Of a stretch of DNA of 13,841 nt, positions 1 to 5,728 are shown piece after piece (position 1 is the stretch's first letter; the number at the start of each line of letters is the position of its first letter). Below the pieces are notes generated by a model, which saw nothing but the letters and a program-made list of their open reading frames with translations, was not told the DNA's origin and did not search any database. The DNA lies in contig JAYYDT010000027.1 of assembly GCA_036160575.1 (NCBI GenBank), positions 1 through 13,841 of the forward strand, given 5' to 3'. A program made the position numbers and the translations under genes. The DNA comes from TMED26 sp002694075 (lineage in GTDB: Bacteria; Pseudomonadota; Alphaproteobacteria; Thalassobaculales; Thalassobaculaceae).

Positions 1-816
1 ATCCGCTATTACGCCCGCGAAGCCGGGGTTCGTAACTTGGAACGCGAATTGGCCAATTTGGCCCGCAAAGCGGTCAAGGAGATTGTTACCAGCGGCGCGG
101 TCAAGGTTGCGGTTAGCCGCAAGAACTTGTCGAAATTCGCAGGCGTTCGCAAATATCGCTTCGGCGAGGTCGAGGATCAAGACATGGTCGGCGTGGTGAC
201 CGGCCTTGCCTGGACCGAGGTCGGTGGCGAGCTGCTGTCGATTGAGTCGGTGACCGTGCCGGGTAAAGGTAAGGTTAACGCGACCGGGAAACTGGGCGAG
301 GTGATGCGGGAATCCGTGCAGGCCGCTGAAAGTTTTGTCAAATCGCGGAGTCTCAGCTTTGGTATTCAGCCCAGGGTGTTCGAGGATCGCGATATCCATG
401 TCCACGTGCCCGAAGGGGCGACGCCGAAGGACGGCCCCTCAGCAGGTGTCGCCATGGTCACATCCATCGTTTCGGTGCTCACCGGCATTCCGGTACGGCG
501 CGACGTCGCCATGACCGGCGAGGTAACATTGCGCGGGCGGGTCCTGCCCATTGGCGGGCTAAAGGAAAAACTGTTGGCGGCGTTACGTGGTGGCTTGAAA
601 ACCGTCTTGATCCCGGTGGAGAACGAAAAAGACCTGGCGGAAATTCCGGCCAACGTCACAAAAGGTTTGGAAATTATTCCGGTGGCGATGGTTGACGAGG
701 TTTTGTCCAAGGCTCTGGTCAGTGAGCCGTTACCGGCCGAATTGGCGGAAACCGGCGATCATCCGGCGGTGCGGGGCGGTGTCGAGGAAACCAGCGGCAA
801 AGTGGTCACCCATTAA
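1..816 (+). CDS. lon: ATP-dependent protease Lon, C-terminal part (5' end outside window)
   Basis: Cytoplasmic ATP-dependent serine protease that degrades misfolded and short-lived regulatory proteins. The reading frame is open from base 1, so the gene begins upstream; 271 residues are visible, about the last third of a protein usually near 800 residues. They cover the end of the AAA+ module (a stretch starting IRYYAREAGVRNLERE) and the whole proteolytic domain. The catalytic serine lies in PKDGPSAG (codon 147 of the visible part, base 439), and the catalytic lysine 43 residues later in GGLKEK (codon 190, base 568). This is the same spacing as Ser679/Lys722 of E. coli Lon. The domain ends near LSKAL and is followed by a tail of about 30 residues with no recognised motif. 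hupB follows on the same strand after 227 bases with its own promoter, so the two are probably separate transcripts. Assignment to Lon is secure. Confidence 0.97.
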   Translation: MRYYAREAGVRNLERELANLARKAVKEIVTSGAVKVAVSRKNLSKFAGVRKYRFGEVEDQDMVGVVTGLAWTEVGGELLSIESVTVPGKGKVNATGKLGEVMRESVQAAESFVKSRSLSFGIQPRVFEDRDIHVHVPEGATPKDGPSAGVAMVTSIVSVLTGIPVRRDVAMTGEVTLRGRVLPIGGLKEKLLAALRGGLKTVLIPVENEKDLAEIPANVTKGLEIIPVAMVDEVLSKALVSEPLPAELAETGDHPAVRGGVEETSGKVVTH

Positions 817-831
817 CGCGCCACGGGCGCG
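817..831 (+). other. GC hairpin directly after the lon stop codon
   Basis: CGCGCC and GGCGCG form a perfect 6-bp stem around the loop ACG, starting at the base after the lon TAA. No run of T follows, so it is not a classical intrinsic terminator. It could protect the 3' end of the mRNA or assist termination. A second imperfect stem (872-880 with 886-895, one bulge, loop TCTTC) lies further down the gap, also without a T-tract. Function is inferred only. Confidence 0.35.
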
Positions 832-955
832 CGACCTTCGCAAATCGGCGGGCCGTTTTACGCCGGGCGGCGTCGGTCGCTCTTCGCGCGCCGACAGCCT
901 GGGTGGTTTATGCCACAGATGCTTCGGGATTCGTTGTTTTGCGCGGCTTCCATGA

Positions 956-985
956 TTGACGGGGGAGATTTGCCTGCCCTACAGT
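956..985 (+). promoter_or_regulatory. Predicted sigma70-type promoter of hupB
   Basis: A -35 box TTGACG (956-961, five of six consensus bases) and a -10 box TACAGT (980-985) are separated by 18 bases. Transcription would start near 992, giving a leader of about 50 bases before the GTG of hupB at 1044. The position, spacing and lack of a competing signal in the gap support it. No operator is recognised around it. Confidence 0.65.
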
Positions 986-1030
986 GCTCGCACAGTGGCC
1001 GTCATGGTCGCTGTCATTAATTTTTCCTAA

Positions 1031-1036
1031 GGGAGG
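1031..1036 (+). promoter_or_regulatory. Ribosome binding site fixing the GTG start of hupB
   Basis: GGGAGG sits seven bases before the GTG at 1044. It decides against an in-frame GTG at 984, which has no Shine-Dalgarno sequence, lies inside the -10 box and would add 20 residues not seen in HU proteins. Confidence 0.8.
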
Positions 1037-1043
1037 CTCGGAC

Positions 1044-1316
1044 GTGAATAAGAACGAACTCATCGCATCGATTGCGACAGCCGCTGATTTGTCGAAAGCC
1101 GATGCCAGCCGCGCGGTTGATGCCGTCCTTGATACCATCACCGATGCTCTGAAAACCGGCGACGACGTTCGCTTGGTTGGTTTCGGTACGTTCAGTGTCG
1201 CGCACCGTGCGGCCAGCGAAGGGCGCAACCCGCAAACCGGCGCGAAAATCAACATTCCGGCCTCGAAGCAGCCGAAATTCAAGGCTGGTAAAGGTCTGAA
1301 AGACGCCTTGAACTAA
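1044..1316 (+). CDS. hupB: DNA-binding protein HU (HU-beta type)
   Basis: Small nucleoid-associated protein that binds and bends DNA without strong sequence preference and helps compact the chromosome; it works as a dimer. The 90 residues match the usual HU length exactly. The N-terminal helices (about 1-40) form the dimer core, and VGFGTFSV (45-52) leads into the beta arm. The arm carries the RNPQTG motif with Pro63, the residue that wedges between base pairs in HU/IHF proteins. The lysine-rich end (KQPKFKAGKGLKDALN) is typical. HU rather than IHF is favoured by overall similarity to HU-beta sequences, including the N-terminus MNKNELI. The start is GTG with a strong ribosome binding site. 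The gene follows lon, as is common in proteobacteria, has its own promoter, and is closed by a hairpin terminator at 1345-1372. Confidence 0.96.
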   Translation: MNKNELIASIATAADLSKADASRAVDAVLDTITDALKTGDDVRLVGFGTFSVAHRAASEGRNPQTGAKINIPASKQPKFKAGKGLKDALN

Positions 1317-1344
1317 CTTAAAGTTCCTTGGCTTATCGGTTAGG

Positions 1345-1372
1345 CGCCGCCACCTTTTTGGTGGCGGCGTTT
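1345..1372 (+). terminator. Intrinsic terminator after hupB
   Basis: CGCCGCCACC (1345-1354) and GGTGGCGGCG (1360-1369) are perfectly complementary, giving a 10-bp GC-rich stem with loop TTTTT, followed by a short TTT run. It begins 28 bases after the hupB stop. The T-tract is only three bases before GCC, so termination may be incomplete. tRNA-Val begins 17 bases after the last T. Confidence 0.8.
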
Positions 1373-1389
1373 GCCGTTTATAGCGGCGA

Positions 1390-1465
1390 GGGCGCTTAGC
1401 TCAGCTGGGAGAGCGTCTGGTTTACACCCAGAAGGTCGGCGGTTCGAACCCGTCAGCGCCCACCA
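1390..1465 (+). tRNA. tRNA-Val, anticodon TAC (UAC)
   Basis: A complete 76-base cloverleaf with encoded CCA (1463-1465). The acceptor arms GGGCGCT (1390-1396) and AGCGCCC (1455-1461) pair perfectly. The D-arm contains TAGCTCAGCTGGGAGAGC. The anticodon stem TCTGG/CCAGA encloses loop TTTACAC with anticodon TAC at 1423-1425, and the T-arm carries GGTTCGAACC. It would decode valine GUA/GUG codons and, depending on wobble modification, others of the GUN box. No convincing promoter fits between it and the hupB terminator, so it may depend on read-through from hupB. Confidence 0.97.
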
Positions 1466-1491
1466 GTCGGGTCGCGGACAGCGCGGCCGAC
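1466..1491. other. Strong hairpin between tRNA-Val and the minus-strand gene
   Basis: The arm 1466-1476 pairs with 1482-1491 over ten base pairs with one bulged G and one G-T wobble, loop GACAG. It starts right after the CCA of tRNA-Val and ends one base before the stop codon (1493-1495) of the convergent minus-strand gene. Neither strand has a following T-tract. It could act as a 3' processing or termination structure for tRNA-Val and as a 3' end structure for the opposite gene. Role inferred from position only. Confidence 0.45.
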
Positions 1492-1492
1492 C

Positions 1493-1903
1493 TCACACGT
1501 GACGGCCTTGGAGAATCACGTGATGATAAAGACTGCGCAGGTCGGCGCGCATTTCGGCGCTGACCCGACCGTCGGCGATGGCATTGCGATAGCCGAGAAT
1601 ATCGCGGCGAATAGATGGCGATAAATTCGGACTGTCCAAAAGTGCGTCGTACATGATTTGCGGTGTCGCTTGGCTGAGCGGGATCGGCTCCTGCGGCCCC
1701 GACGACACGGCCACCATCGGCTCGACCGCACGCGCCCGCACCGGTAGTAGCTTGCGCGGCAGAATCAAATCATCCCAGGCCAGACCGTGCTGATTCAACA
1801 TGCGGCTGACCGCCGTCACGGCGTTGATGACCTCGCCATCGTTCGTGCTGCCGAGCAATTTGACCAGCTTCAAAAGGCGCTTGTAGTCGGCGTCAGTCAT
1901 CAT
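1493..1903 (-). CDS. Uncharacterised 136-residue protein with a DUF2786-like N-terminus
   Basis: Function unknown. The N-terminal part (about residues 6-45: YKRLLKLVKLLGS, then NDGEVINAVTAVSRMLNQHGL) has the helical pattern seen at the start of DUF2786-type domains: a leucine-rich helix, a short N/D/G turn, and a second helix ending in HGL. The middle (about 48-80) is Pro/Val-rich and probably a linker. The C-terminal half (about 82-130) looks helical and rather basic (SIRRDILGYRNA, MRADLRSLYHHV). No signal peptide, membrane segment or catalytic motif is visible. Two adjacent ATG codons (1901-1903 and 1898-1900) could start it; a GGAG (complement of 1915-1918) lies 11 bases before the first. 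It is the only minus-strand gene supported, lies between two tRNA genes, and converges on tRNA-Val. Third-position G/C bias resembles its neighbours, so recent transfer is not indicated. The domain resemblance is from memory of the family pattern, not a search. Confidence 0.7.
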   Translation of the reverse strand: MMTDADYKRLLKLVKLLGSTNDGEVINAVTAVSRMLNQHGLAWDDLILPRKLLPVRARAVEPMVAVSSGPQEPIPLSQATPQIMYDALLDSPNLSPSIRRDILGYRNAIADGRVSAEMRADLRSLYHHVILQGRHV

Positions 1904-2047
1904 GGCGCGGGTGGCTCCGTCGTGATAGGCGCCCGGCGGGGCGCGGCCGGGTCCGCGTGGGAAAGCCGGCCGCCGTCAGATTTGCCCGAATCGTTACCCC
2001 CGTTCAAGGGGCGGATGTAAGAAATGTCGGCCTTTGGTCATGTCATA

Positions 2048-2076
2048 TTGACAGCCCCGTTTCACCGCTGTACATC
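2048..2076 (+). promoter_or_regulatory. Predicted promoter of tRNA-Asp
   Basis: A perfect consensus -35 box TTGACA (2048-2053) is followed after 17 bases by TACATC (2071-2076), a weak -10 box. Transcription would start near 2083, giving a leader of about 35 bases before the tRNA at 2119. The perfect -35 and correct spacing carry the call; the poor -10 lowers confidence. Confidence 0.55.
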
Positions 2077-2118
2077 CAGCGCTCTGGTGACGCCGGTCAT
2101 GGCGGTCACCTGCGGCTT

Positions 2119-2195
<77 letters not shown>

Positions 2196-2253
2196 CGTCG
2201 CACCGCCCTTCGCCAAGCGACAATTTGTCTCCGCCAAAACCCATCGTTTTTAC

Positions 2254-2271
2254 CAATTCCAAGCGGAATTG
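2254..2271. other. Perfect 7-bp inverted repeat upstream of the nuoA promoter
   Basis: CAATTCC (2254-2260) and GGAATTG (2265-2271) are exact reverse complements around AAGC. The dyad lies 14 bases before the predicted -35 box of nuoA and 59 bases after tRNA-Asp. It is AT-richer than its surroundings. It could be an operator for the nuo operon or a hairpin in tRNA-Asp read-through RNA; no T-tract follows, so an ordinary terminator is unlikely. The regulator, if any, is not recognisable. Confidence 0.45.
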
Positions 2272-2284
2272 CCGGCGCGCCGCC

Positions 2285-2313
2285 TTTTCATGGGTGCGGA
2301 GGCGGCCTATAGT
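2285..2313 (+). promoter_or_regulatory. Predicted sigma70-type promoter of the nuo operon
   Basis: A -35 box TTTTCA (2285-2290, four of six consensus bases) and a -10 box TATAGT (2308-2313, five of six) are separated by exactly 17 bases. Transcription would start near 2320, leaving a leader of about 26 bases before the ATG of nuoA. No other candidate of this quality was seen between tRNA-Asp and nuoA. Confidence 0.65.
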
Positions 2314-2345
2314 GCAGCGCGATGTGATAACGGGGTCACAACATC

Positions 2346-2729
2346 ATGACAGTCCAAGACGCGCTACCGGGCTTGCTCCAAGACTATCTACCGATCCTCA
2401 TTTTCTTGCTGATCGCCGTCGGTCTGGCGGTGGTCATGGCGTTCGGGTCGATGGTGATCGGACCAAGTCGGCCGGATTCGGAAAAACTCTCAGCCTACGA
2501 ATGCGGCTTCGAGGCGTTCAATGACTCGCGCGGGCAGTTCGATGTGCGCTTTTACCTTGTCGCCATCCTGTTCATCATCTTCGACCTTGAGGTGGCGTTC
2601 CTGTTTCCTTGGGCGATTTCACTCGGCGACGTTGGCATGTTTGGGTTCTGGTCGATGATCTTGTTCCTCGGTGTGCTGACCGTGGGCTTCATTTACGAAT
2701 GGAAAAAAGGGGCGTTGGAATGGGAGTGA
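2346..2729 (+). CDS. nuoA: NADH-quinone oxidoreductase subunit A (NuoA)
   Basis: Small membrane subunit of respiratory complex I, located where the membrane arm meets the quinone-reducing arm; homologous to mitochondrial ND3. The 127 residues contain three membrane segments at about 14-38, 68-90 and 98-117. The loop after the first has the conserved YECGFE motif with Cys53, equivalent to the redox-switch loop cysteine of ND3. Segment two contains IFDLEVAFLFPWA with Asp80 and Glu82, matching the conserved acidic pair of E. coli NuoA. First gene of the operon, preceded by a promoter and a leader of about 26 bases. Its Shine-Dalgarno sequence is poor (GGGG at 2332-2335, ten bases before the ATG), unlike most genes downstream. 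The 3' end overlaps nuoB by ten bases. Confidence 0.96.
   Translation: MTVQDALPGLLQDYLPILIFLLIAVGLAVVMAFGSMVIGPSRPDSEKLSAYECGFEAFNDSRGQFDVRFYLVAILFIIFDLEVAFLFPWAISLGDVGMFGFWSMILFLGVLTVGFIYEWKKGALEWE
2707..2712 (+). promoter_or_regulatory. Ribosome binding site fixing the start of nuoB
   Basis: AAGGGG inside the end of nuoA lies seven bases before the ATG at 2720. It supports that start over an in-frame GTG six bases later and over an ATG far upstream at 2609, which would add 37 residues translated from within nuoA. Confidence 0.7.
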
Positions 2730-3271
2730 TCACGTCGGACACGCGGTTGGAAGCGACCCCGCCGGTCGGTACCGACCAGGACGCGATTCTCGGCGCCGTC
2801 GGCGACGAACTGCGCGACAAAGGCTTTGTGATCGCGCAGGCCGATAAACTGTTCAACTGGGCGCGCAGCGGCTCGCTTTGGCCGATGACCTTTGGGCTCG
2901 CCTGTTGCGCGGTTGAAATGATGCATTCGGCCGCCAGCCGCTATGACCTCGACCGATTCGGAATGGTTTTTCGACCGAGCCCCCGGCAATCCGACGTCAT
3001 GATCGTGGCTGGTACGCTGACCAATAAGATGGCGCCGGCCCTGCGCAAGGTTTACGACCAGATGGCCGAGCCGCGCTGGGTGATTTCGATGGGCTCCTGC
3101 GCCAATGGCGGCGGTTACTACCATTATTCGTACTCGGTGGTGCGGGGGTGTGACCGGATTGTGCCGGTCGATGTCTATGTGCCGGGCTGTCCGCCGACCG
3201 CCGAAGCCTTGCTCTACGGGGTCTTGCAACTTCAGAAAAAAATCCGACGCACGGCGACCATCGCGCGCTAA
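2720..3271 (+). CDS. nuoB: NADH-quinone oxidoreductase subunit B (NuoB), cluster N2 subunit
   Basis: Peripheral-arm subunit of complex I that carries the last iron-sulfur cluster, N2, and hands electrons to quinone at the interface with NuoD; homologous to mitochondrial PSST. The 183 residues have the usual family length. The four N2 ligands are present: the adjacent pair Cys62-Cys63 (GLACCAVEMM), Cys127 (GSCANGG) and Cys157 (VPGCPP). The region RYDLDRFGMVFRPSPRQSD (74-92) is also characteristic. The start chosen is the ATG at 2720, which overlaps the end of nuoA by ten bases and has a good ribosome binding site. Translation is therefore probably coupled to nuoA. The stop codon lies in the loop of a small hairpin (3262-3277), 24 bases before nuoC. 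Confidence 0.97.
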   Translation: MGVITSDTRLEATPPVGTDQDAILGAVGDELRDKGFVIAQADKLFNWARSGSLWPMTFGLACCAVEMMHSAASRYDLDRFGMVFRPSPRQSDVMIVAGTLTNKMAPALRKVYDQMAEPRWVISMGSCANGGGYYHYSYSVVRGCDRIVPVDVYVPGCPPTAEALLYGVLQLQKKIRRTATIAR

Positions 3272-3277
3272 CGCGCG
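3262..3277 (+). other. Hairpin with the nuoB stop codon in its loop
   Basis: CGCGCG (3262-3267) and CGCGCG (3272-3277) can pair as a 6-bp stem, with the loop CTAA holding the TAA stop of nuoB. No T-tract follows. An alternating CG run may arise by chance in GC-rich DNA, so a role in separating nuoB and nuoC translation is speculative. Confidence 0.25.
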
Positions 3278-3295
3278 GCGCCCGGGAGAGTATGA

Positions 3296-3928
3296 ATGGC
3301 GTTGACTGACGAAGCGACACTCGCCGGCGATCTGGCCGAGCATATCGCCGGCCATCTGGCGGCGGCGGTGCGGGAAGTCGCGGTTGATCACGGCGAATTG
3401 GTGATCACCACGACGGCGGATGACGTGCTGCGGGTACTGTCCTACCTGCGCGATGACAGCCGATGCCAGTTTAAGGCGTTGATGGACTTGACGGTGGTCG
3501 ATTATCCGACCCGCGCGGCCCGCTTCGATGTCGTTTATATTCTGTTGAGCATCGCCACCGTGCAACGGGTGCGGGTTAAAGTGGCGACCGACGAGGCGAC
3601 GCCGGTGCCTTCGGCGGTGCCGGTTTTTAGCTCGGCCGCATGGTATGAACGTGAGGCCTGGGACATGTACGGGGTTTATTTTTCCGAGCATCCCGATCTG
3701 CGCCGTCTGCTGACGGATTATGGCTTCGAAGGCCACCCCCTGCGCAAGGATTTCCCGCTGACCGGCCACGTTCAGGTGCGTTACGACGAGGTCGAAAAAC
3801 GGGTGGTTCAGGAACCCGTGCAACTGGCCCAGGATTTTCGAAGTTTCGACTATTTGTCGCCCTGGGAAGGGGCCACCTCGTTACTCCCCGGTGACGAGAA
3901 AGTGAAGGAAGGCGAAGCCGATGGCTGA
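3296..3928 (+). CDS. nuoC: NADH-quinone oxidoreductase subunit C (NuoC), 30 kDa subunit
   Basis: Structural peripheral-arm subunit of complex I next to NuoD; it binds no cofactor and is homologous to the mitochondrial 30 kDa (NDUFS3) protein. The 210 residues are typical for a stand-alone NuoC, so this is not the NuoCD fusion of enterobacteria. The family signature spans about residues 118-154: EREAWDMYGVYFSEHPDLRR, then LLTDYGFEGHPLRKDFPLTG. The C-terminus contains the conserved FRSFDYLSPW (181-190), followed by an acidic, lysine-rich tail. The ATG at 3296 has GGAG seven bases upstream (3285-3288). Its last eight bases overlap nuoD, which suggests coupled translation of these two interacting subunits. 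Confidence 0.97.
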   Translation: MALTDEATLAGDLAEHIAGHLAAAVREVAVDHGELVITTTADDVLRVLSYLRDDSRCQFKALMDLTVVDYPTRAARFDVVYILLSIATVQRVRVKVATDEATPVPSAVPVFSSAAWYEREAWDMYGVYFSEHPDLRRLLTDYGFEGHPLRKDFPLTGHVQVRYDEVEKRVVQEPVQLAQDFRSFDYLSPWEGATSLLPGDEKVKEGEADG

Positions 3929-5099
3929 GGCGCAAATCAAGCCGCTGACACTTAACTTTGGGCCGCAGCATCCAGCCGCTCACGGCGTCCTGCGTTTGGT
4001 TCTGGAGATGGATGGCGAAGTGGTGCACCGGGCCGATCCGCATATCGGGTTGTTGCATCGCGGCACCGAGAAATTGATCGAACACAAAACCTATTTACAG
4101 GCGGTGCCTTATTTCGACCGCTTGGACTATGTCTCGCCGATGTCGCAGGAACACGCCTATGCGCTGGCGGTTGAAAAATTGCTCGCCATCGACGTGCCGG
4201 AGCGCGGCCAATATATCCGCGTGTTGTTCGCTGAACTGTCGCGCGTGCTCAATCACATTTTGAACATCACCACCTTCGCCATCGACGTCGGCGCCATGAC
4301 CCCGCTGTTATGGGGATTTGAAGAGCGCGAAACGCTGATGGAGTTTTATGAGCGGGTTTGTGGCGCGCGCTTGCACGCCGCCTATTTCCGGCCGGGTGGG
4401 GTGCATCAGGACATGCCCGTCGGCATGGACGCCGACATCCTGGCCTGGGCCGACAAGTTCCCCAAGTTTATCGACGATTTGGAAAGCCTGCTGACCGAAA
4501 ACCGCATTTTCAAGCAGCGGACGGTGGACATCGGCGTGGTCGACCGGGAAAAGGCGCTGGATTTGGGCTTTAGCGGTCCATGCCTGCGCGGCTCGGACGT
4601 GCCGTGGGATCTGCGCAAAGCGCAGCCTTATGACGCCTATGATAAAATCGATTTCTCCGTGGCCATCGGTAAGACCGGCGATTGCTACGCCCGTTATTTG
4701 GTGCGTGTCGCCGAGATGCGCGAAAGCTTGAAAATCATCAAGCAGTGCTTGGCCGATATGCCGGCGGGACCGGTCATGACCGAGGATCACAAGGTCGCCC
4801 CGCCGCGCCGTGCCGATATGAAACAGTCGATGGAAGCCCTGATCCATCACTTCAAACTGTACACCGAGGGTTATCGGGTGCCGGCCGGCGAGACCTACAC
4901 CGCCGTCGAGGCGCCAAAGGGCGAGTTCGGCGTGTATTTGGTCGCCGACGGCAGCAACCGACCCTACAAGTGCAAAATCCGGGCGCCGGGTTTCGCTTTT
5001 CTCGCCGCCATGGACGCCATGTCGCGCGGCCATATGCTGGCTGACACGGTGGCGATCATCGGCTCGTTGGATATCGTTTTCGGGGAGATCGATCGATGA
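3921..5099 (+). CDS. nuoD: NADH-quinone oxidoreductase subunit D (NuoD), 49 kDa subunit
   Basis: Peripheral-arm subunit of complex I that forms the quinone-binding pocket together with NuoB; homologous to the mitochondrial 49 kDa protein and distantly to the large subunit of [NiFe] hydrogenases. At 392 residues it is the length of stand-alone alphaproteobacterial NuoD. The N-terminus has NFGPQHPAAHGVLRLVLEMD. His21 and Tyr70 (in FDRLDYVSPM) are 49 residues apart, as are bovine His59 and Tyr108, the residues that contact the quinone head-group. PHIGLLHRGTEKL (40-52) and RVLNHILNITTFAIDVGA are further signatures. The hydrogenase-type nickel cysteines are absent, as expected. The ATG at 3921 has AAGGAAGG eight bases upstream; the stop overlaps the start of nuoE in ATGA. 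Confidence 0.97.
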   Translation: MAEAQIKPLTLNFGPQHPAAHGVLRLVLEMDGEVVHRADPHIGLLHRGTEKLIEHKTYLQAVPYFDRLDYVSPMSQEHAYALAVEKLLAIDVPERGQYIRVLFAELSRVLNHILNITTFAIDVGAMTPLLWGFEERETLMEFYERVCGARLHAAYFRPGGVHQDMPVGMDADILAWADKFPKFIDDLESLLTENRIFKQRTVDIGVVDREKALDLGFSGPCLRGSDVPWDLRKAQPYDAYDKIDFSVAIGKTGDCYARYLVRVAEMRESLKIIKQCLADMPAGPVMTEDHKVAPPRRADMKQSMEALIHHFKLYTEGYRVPAGETYTAVEAPKGEFGVYLVADGSNRPYKCKIRAPGFAFLAAMDAMSRGHMLADTVAIIGSLDIVFGEIDR

Positions 5100-5728
5100 C
5101 CGCCGGTCCGATCGCGGCCGAACAGCCGACCACCTTCGCTTTCACGCCGGAAAACCTGGAGAAAGCCGACGCGCTGATCGCCAAATATCCGGCGGGGCGG
5201 GGACAAAGCGCGGTGATGGGCTTGCTCGACCTGGCCCAACGACAGCATGACAATTGGATACCCATGGCGGCGATCGACGTGATTGGCGAGAAATTGGGCA
5301 TGGCGCCGATTCGCGTGCTTGAAGTGGCGACTTTCTATTCGATGTACAATTTGGCGCCGGTCGGCGCGTACTATCTGCAAGCCTGCCGGACCACGCCTTG
5401 TTGGCTGCGCGGCTCCGACAGTGTGATCAAGGCGATCAAGGACCGTCTCGGCATCGCCAACAAAGGCATGTCCGCCGACGGTAAGTTTTCCCTGCTCGAG
5501 GTCGAGTGTCTGGGCGCCTGCGCCAACGCGCCGATCCTGCAGGTCAATGACGATTTTTACGAAGACCTGGATTACGACAAAACAGTGAGTTTGCTGGACG
5601 CGCTGGCCCGCGACGAGGTGCCGACGCCTGGCTCGATGGCCGGGCGCACCGGCGCCATGCCGGCGCCGGGCGCGACTTCGTTGACGGAAACGGCCGGCCA
5701 GGAAACGTCCGCCGCGGGAGAGGATTGA
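5096..5728 (+). CDS. nuoE: NADH-quinone oxidoreductase subunit E (NuoE), 24 kDa subunit
   Basis: Subunit of the NADH-oxidising module of complex I with a thioredoxin-like fold and the [2Fe-2S] cluster N1a. The four ligands are Cys97 and Cys102 (ACRTTPCWLRGS) and Cys138 and Cys142 (VECLGACANAP), with the expected C-x4-C and C-x3-C spacing. The N-terminal helical region contains FAFTPENLEKADALIAKYP and the conserved VLEVATFYSMYNL (75-87). The last 35 residues (about 176-210) are rich in Ala, Gly, Pro and Thr and extend past the core fold; C-terminal tails of varying length are known in alphaproteobacterial NuoE. The 210-residue length includes this tail. The start overlaps the nuoD stop in ATGA, with GGGGAG eight bases upstream; the stop overlaps nuoF by one base. 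Confidence 0.96.
   Translation: MTAGPIAAEQPTTFAFTPENLEKADALIAKYPAGRGQSAVMGLLDLAQRQHDNWIPMAAIDVIGEKLGMAPIRVLEVATFYSMYNLAPVGAYYLQACRTTPCWLRGSDSVIKAIKDRLGIANKGMSADGKFSLLEVECLGACANAPILQVNDDFYEDLDYDKTVSLLDALARDEVPTPGSMAGRTGAMPAPGATSLTETAGQETSAAGED
5716..5723 (+). promoter_or_regulatory. Ribosome binding site fixing the start of nuoF
   Basis: GGGAGAGG lies inside the end of nuoE. GGGAG (5716-5720) is seven bases from the ATG at 5728, while the alternative in-frame TTG at 5725 would sit almost on top of the element. The ATG start gives a one-base overlap with the TGA of nuoE. Confidence 0.65.

Noticed and set aside
692..955. An 87-codon plus-strand frame overlapping the end of lon and the gap after it
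   Set aside because: Most of it overlaps lon in another frame, it has no ribosome binding site, and its Arg/Pro/Ser-rich translation resembles no family.
984..1043. An in-frame upstream GTG start for hupB at 984
   Set aside because: It overlaps the predicted -10 box, has no ribosome binding site, and would give an N-terminal extension not found in HU proteins.
1466..2118. A mobile element or integration remnant between the two tRNA genes
   Set aside because: No integrase or transposase, no terminal inverted repeats and no duplicated tRNA 3' segment was found; base composition matches the neighbouring genes.
2197..2229. A possible terminator for tRNA-Asp (GTCGC paired with GCGAC, then AATTTGTC)
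   Set aside because: The stem is only 5 bp with a 15-base loop and there is no proper T-tract; too weak to annotate.
2693..3823. A long open frame on the minus strand (376 codons) opposite nuoB and nuoC
   Set aside because: It lies fully antisense to two well-supported genes, is rich in His, Arg and Gln as expected for the mirror of GC-biased coding DNA, and shows no recognisable domain or ribosome binding site.
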